Source of the DNA: an uncultured Pseudobutyrivibrio sp.
Lineage (GTDB): Bacteria; Bacillota; Clostridia; Lachnospirales; Lachnospiraceae
Direction of reading: 5' to 3'
DNA: 40,405 bases
Assembly: GCA_946548305.1 (NCBI GenBank)
Contig: CAMNPQ010000003.1
Span: forward strand, 1 to 40,405
The notes under the pieces are model-generated. The model made no database searches, was not told where the DNA came from, and saw nothing but the letters and a program-made list of their open reading frames with translations. This document shows positions 38,013 to 40,405 of this stretch, one piece after another. Position 1 is the stretch's first letter. Every line of letters starts with the position of its first letter. The translations under genes were made by a program, and so were the position numbers.

Positions 38013-38692
38013 AAAACGGAAAAGATTATTTATATTTAGTGTGGAAGTCAACAACAAAGCACAAAAGATATATTGTAGGTCAGTTGACTAAAAATGGAAA
38101 ATATGAATTCTGTTATAGGGATGATTTACAAGAGGCAATCAATGCAGGATTCAAGCCTTTAGTGGCATTCCCAGATTTGAGTCAAACATATTATAGTGAT
38201 ACCTTGTTTCAGGGATTTGCAAGTAGATTACCAGATAAGAAAAGGAAAGATATTAATAAAATTTTAGCTCGGTATGGACTTAAAGATTATGATGAATATG
38301 AGCTTTTAAAACGCTCTCATGCAATCCTTCCTATTGACACCTTTGAATTTGTTGATCCGGTCTTTAATGCAAATGAACCATTTGTCAGAGAGTTCTTTAT
38401 TTCAGGGCTTAGACATTATATGAGTTGTTTCGGAGAAGATTGTAAAAAGAAAGAAGCGATTACACGTGGCGACGAGTTGCTATTAGAGATTGATGAAGGC
38501 AACGTAGAAGATATTAATGCTGTTAAGGTGTTAACAAAAGAAAATTGTCATATTGGATATATTCCAAGATATTATAGTGAAACAGTAAAAGAAATTATCA
38601 AAGCAGGAAGAAAGATTAGTTGCAATGTTACAATGGTCAATGCAGAAAGAAACTGTGATGAATGTATTAAAATGCAGCTGAAAGTAGAATAA
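38003..38692 (+). CDS. HipA N-terminal subdomain (HipS-like) fused to a HIRAN domain
   Basis: N-half YLVWKSTTKHKRYIVGQLTKNGKYEFCY...LFQGFASRLPDKKRKDINKILARYGLKDYDEYELLKRSHAILPIDTFEFVDP; C-half VREFFISGLRHY...ITRGDELLLEIDEGNVEDINAVKVLTKENCHIGYIPRYYSETV is HIRAN-like. Confidence 0.75.
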   Translation: MSVKNGKDYLYLVWKSTTKHKRYIVGQLTKNGKYEFCYRDDLQEAINAGFKPLVAFPDLSQTYYSDTLFQGFASRLPDKKRKDINKILARYGLKDYDEYELLKRSHAILPIDTFEFVDPVFNANEPFVREFFISGLRHYMSCFGEDCKKKEAITRGDELLLEIDEGNVEDINAVKVLTKENCHIGYIPRYYSETVKEIIKAGRKISCNVTMVNAERNCDECIKMQLKVE

Positions 38693-38793
38693 TTCGTAAC
38701 ATTCTGTGGACAACGTGTAATAAACAGCAAAAAAGGATAAAATAATAGATAATGACTATATGGACTAACATGCAAATAGTGTATGTCCAAAAG

Positions 38794-38957
38794 TAGTTGT
38801 AGCAATAAGTATTAAAGTGGTATTTGAAGCAATATTGTAGCTTGGAAACTTTATACTTTGCATGAGACGGGCTACAACTATGTCTGTAAAGACATAATAA
38901 GTGAATATATAAGATTGACTCCTCATGTAAGGTATGAAGCTTACATGGGGAGTTTTT
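38794..38957 (+). ncRNA. Candidate structured RNA / leader ending in a strong terminator
   Basis: TAGTTGTAGC (38794-38803) / GCTACAACTA (38871-38880); TATGTC-TGTAAA-GACATA (38879-38896); terminator 38919-38957. Confidence 0.45.
38919..38957 (+). terminator. Strong terminator
   Basis: CTCCTCATGTAAG / CTTACATGGGGAG (one G-U) followed by TTTTT. Confidence 0.92.
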
Positions 38958-38986
38958 AATTCCTGACAAATATAAATGAGTAGGAG

Positions 38987-39178
38987 ATGGTTAATATGAG
39001 AAAAATGCAACAAGATGAATTTGATGAATTAACAAAGAATATATCGGAAGCGGAAAAAAGAAAATGTAAACATACTGAAATAGTAAAGATATATTTTTTA
39101 GGAGCTAATACAGATTATGGATGTGTAGGATGTGGGATGGAACATACTTCTTTGGAGGCGTTTAGAGGTAATGAATAG
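38987..39178 (+). CDS. Small zinc-binding-like hypothetical protein
   Basis: 63 aa; RKCKHTE...DYGCVGCGMEHT; RBS taggag. Confidence 0.5.
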   Translation: MVNMRKMQQDEFDELTKNISEAEKRKCKHTEIVKIYFLGANTDYGCVGCGMEHTSLEAFRGNE

Positions 39179-39309
39179 AATTATGTGTAAATAAGAATAT
39201 ATACATGAATGAAGTTTCGTGCAATATCATGTATTAGTGAAATTGCCGTAGCTAGATGTGAACAACTTAATGCTTGGTGGGGAGTAATGAAATAGGGTTG
39301 TAGTTTAAG

Positions 39310-39342
39310 GGCTTCGCACCTAGTGGTGCGTAGCCTGTTTTT
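39310..39342 (+). terminator. Terminator
   Basis: GGCTTCGCACC TAGT GGTGCGTAGCC (one mismatch) then TGTTTTT. Confidence 0.75.
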
Positions 39343-39600
39343 ATATAAAGATAAAGCGATGAATTGCCTAAATAATCAATAGTAATATTTAGTGCCAACC
39401 CAAGAGGTTAGGAACGATTTGGACATTGATATTATGAACATAATAGGCATGTGATGTTTGTTTTAATAGATAACTATAAAAGGTATAGATAAGGTTATAA
39501 TAAAATATGGAGACCAATTATGGATAATGAATATGCCAGCATGGTTTTCACATATAGACTAAGATATATAGACATATTGAAATCGCGTTTTAACAGCTTA

Positions 39601-39625
39601 AGAATCAGTCGGTATGACTGATTCT
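39601..39625. repeat. Perfect 10-bp hairpin upstream of the duplicated ORF
   Basis: AGAATCAGTC GGTAT GACTGATTCT. Confidence 0.85.
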
Positions 39626-39646
39626 ATTTATATTGAGGGATTGATT

Positions 39647-39904
39647 ATGATGTATCCATTTTTAACATTAGCAGATGAAACCGAAATAACATATTCTGAG
39701 ATGAAGTCAGATGGTACAGTCAAAGTGTATATAGAAACACCTGATGAGCATGATGGATTTCATAATGCGGTTTGTTGGTTACCGAAATATCGTTGGGAAG
39801 AAATACATGGATATTCAGATGAGGAAATTGAAGGATATAAAGGGCTTCTAAAGAATAATGTTAATTTGATTAAGGAACTCTCAAATAAAGATTGTAATGT
39901 ATGA
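39647..39904 (+). CDS. Small DUF protein, copy 2
   Basis: 85 aa, differs from copy 1 at three C-terminal residues. Confidence 0.65.
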   Translation: MMYPFLTLADETEITYSEMKSDGTVKVYIETPDEHDGFHNAVCWLPKYRWEEIHGYSDEEIEGYKGLLKNNVNLIKELSNKDCNV

Positions 39905-39951
39905 CACTATTCCAAAGAAATAGAGAGAAATATTAAGAGGGGAGAGCAGAT

Positions 39952-40128
39952 GTGGAAGTAAATGTAATACTAGCAAACTACATAGAGGTAATAAAGCAGA
40001 TATATGGTTCAAATCTCGAGAAGATTATGCTTTTTGGTTCATATGCTAGAGGGGATAATAAAATTGAATCTGATATTGATATTATGATACTTGTAAATAT
40101 CAGTGATATTGAAGCTAAGGCATTTTAA
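39952..40128 (+). pseudogene. Truncated MNT nucleotidyltransferase, copy 2
   Basis: Original ATG lost (ATATG to ATATT); GTG-initiated frame VEVNVILANYIEVIKQIYGSNLEKIMLFGSYARGDNKIESDIDIMILVNISDIEAKAF* stops where copy 1 has Q. Confidence 0.75.
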
Positions 40129-40180
40129 AAACTGTAAAATCGTGCAAAAACAGCGTTTCAAAAACTGCAAAACCGTGCAA
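40123..40180. repeat. Tandem direct repeat, 25-nt unit with 33-bp period
   Basis: TTTTAAAAACTGTAAAATCGTGCAA and TTTCAAAAACTGCAAAACCGTGCAA, 22/25 matches. Confidence 0.85.
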
Positions 40181-40405
40181 TGGGTCGTTATAAACCTCGA
40201 TTTTATAGGATTTTTAGCAAAATAAACTTTGCACATCAATATTCCCATTTGTAATGGGGGCAGGAATGAAATTCGAAATTTTCAGAAGGATTCATTTTAG
40301 GATTTTTTTAATTTCCGTTTACGTTTACTATTCAGCATGGGGGAGATAGCACGTAAATTGTAAATCGAAATGCAACCCTTTCGATCACTGAACCTTTCTT
40401 TGTAA

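Larger units (their letters stand above)
39644..40130 (+). repeat. Direct repeat copy 2; partner at 32713-33197
   Basis: See copy 1; contains a 2-nt insertion relative to copy 1 near 39945. Confidence 0.95.

Noticed and set aside
38794-38957. tracrRNA or retron ncRNA
   Set aside because: No cas gene or reverse transcriptase in the window; structure alone does not support either.
38531-39013. Minus-strand ORFs of 60-100 aa over the HIRAN 3' end and the structured intergenic region
   Set aside because: Mutually overlapping in several frames, AT-rich and with no motifs; the hairpins and terminator give a better explanation.
40039-40248. Minus-strand 69 aa ORF with repeated CTVLQFLK / CTILQFLK
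   Set aside because: The peptide repeat is simply the translation of the 33-bp-period DNA repeat; it runs antisense to the MNT copy.

Overview
The window looks like a Firmicutes chromosome, probably Lachnospiraceae (Butyrivibrio/Pseudobutyrivibrio-like). That assignment is inferred from gene content and codon style. It has two parts. From 1 to about 32.0 kb it is a dense, almost entirely plus-strand housekeeping region. It contains glgD, spoVG, pth, a BTAD regulator with a degenerate GGDEF-like tail, a compact type IV pilus/T2SS-like operon, a SulP transporter, mfd, a PrsA-like lipoprotein and a heterodimeric ABC exporter. It continues with murA, a clostripain-family protease, pncB, an RsmJ-like methyltransferase, a 'headless' MCP-like receptor, larB and a putative CDP-alditol / teichoic-acid-like cassette. 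From about 32.0 to 40.4 kb it is a low-density, AT-rich accessory island. There I see toxin-antitoxin and defence genes (HicAB, an MNT-type nucleotidyltransferase, an Abi-family pseudogene, a HEPN-like ORF) and an IS110-like left-end remnant. There is also a ~0.48 kb direct duplication bracketing the island, a dispersed GGGG(A/T/G)CAGGCAC motif, several strong hairpins, and a two-gene operon encoding a HipA-like kinase followed by a HipS-like/HIRAN fusion. The HipA-kinase/HIRAN operon is my best candidate for an undescribed system. No tRNA, rRNA or CRISPR array was recognised. All family assignments come from reading motifs; no database search was run.
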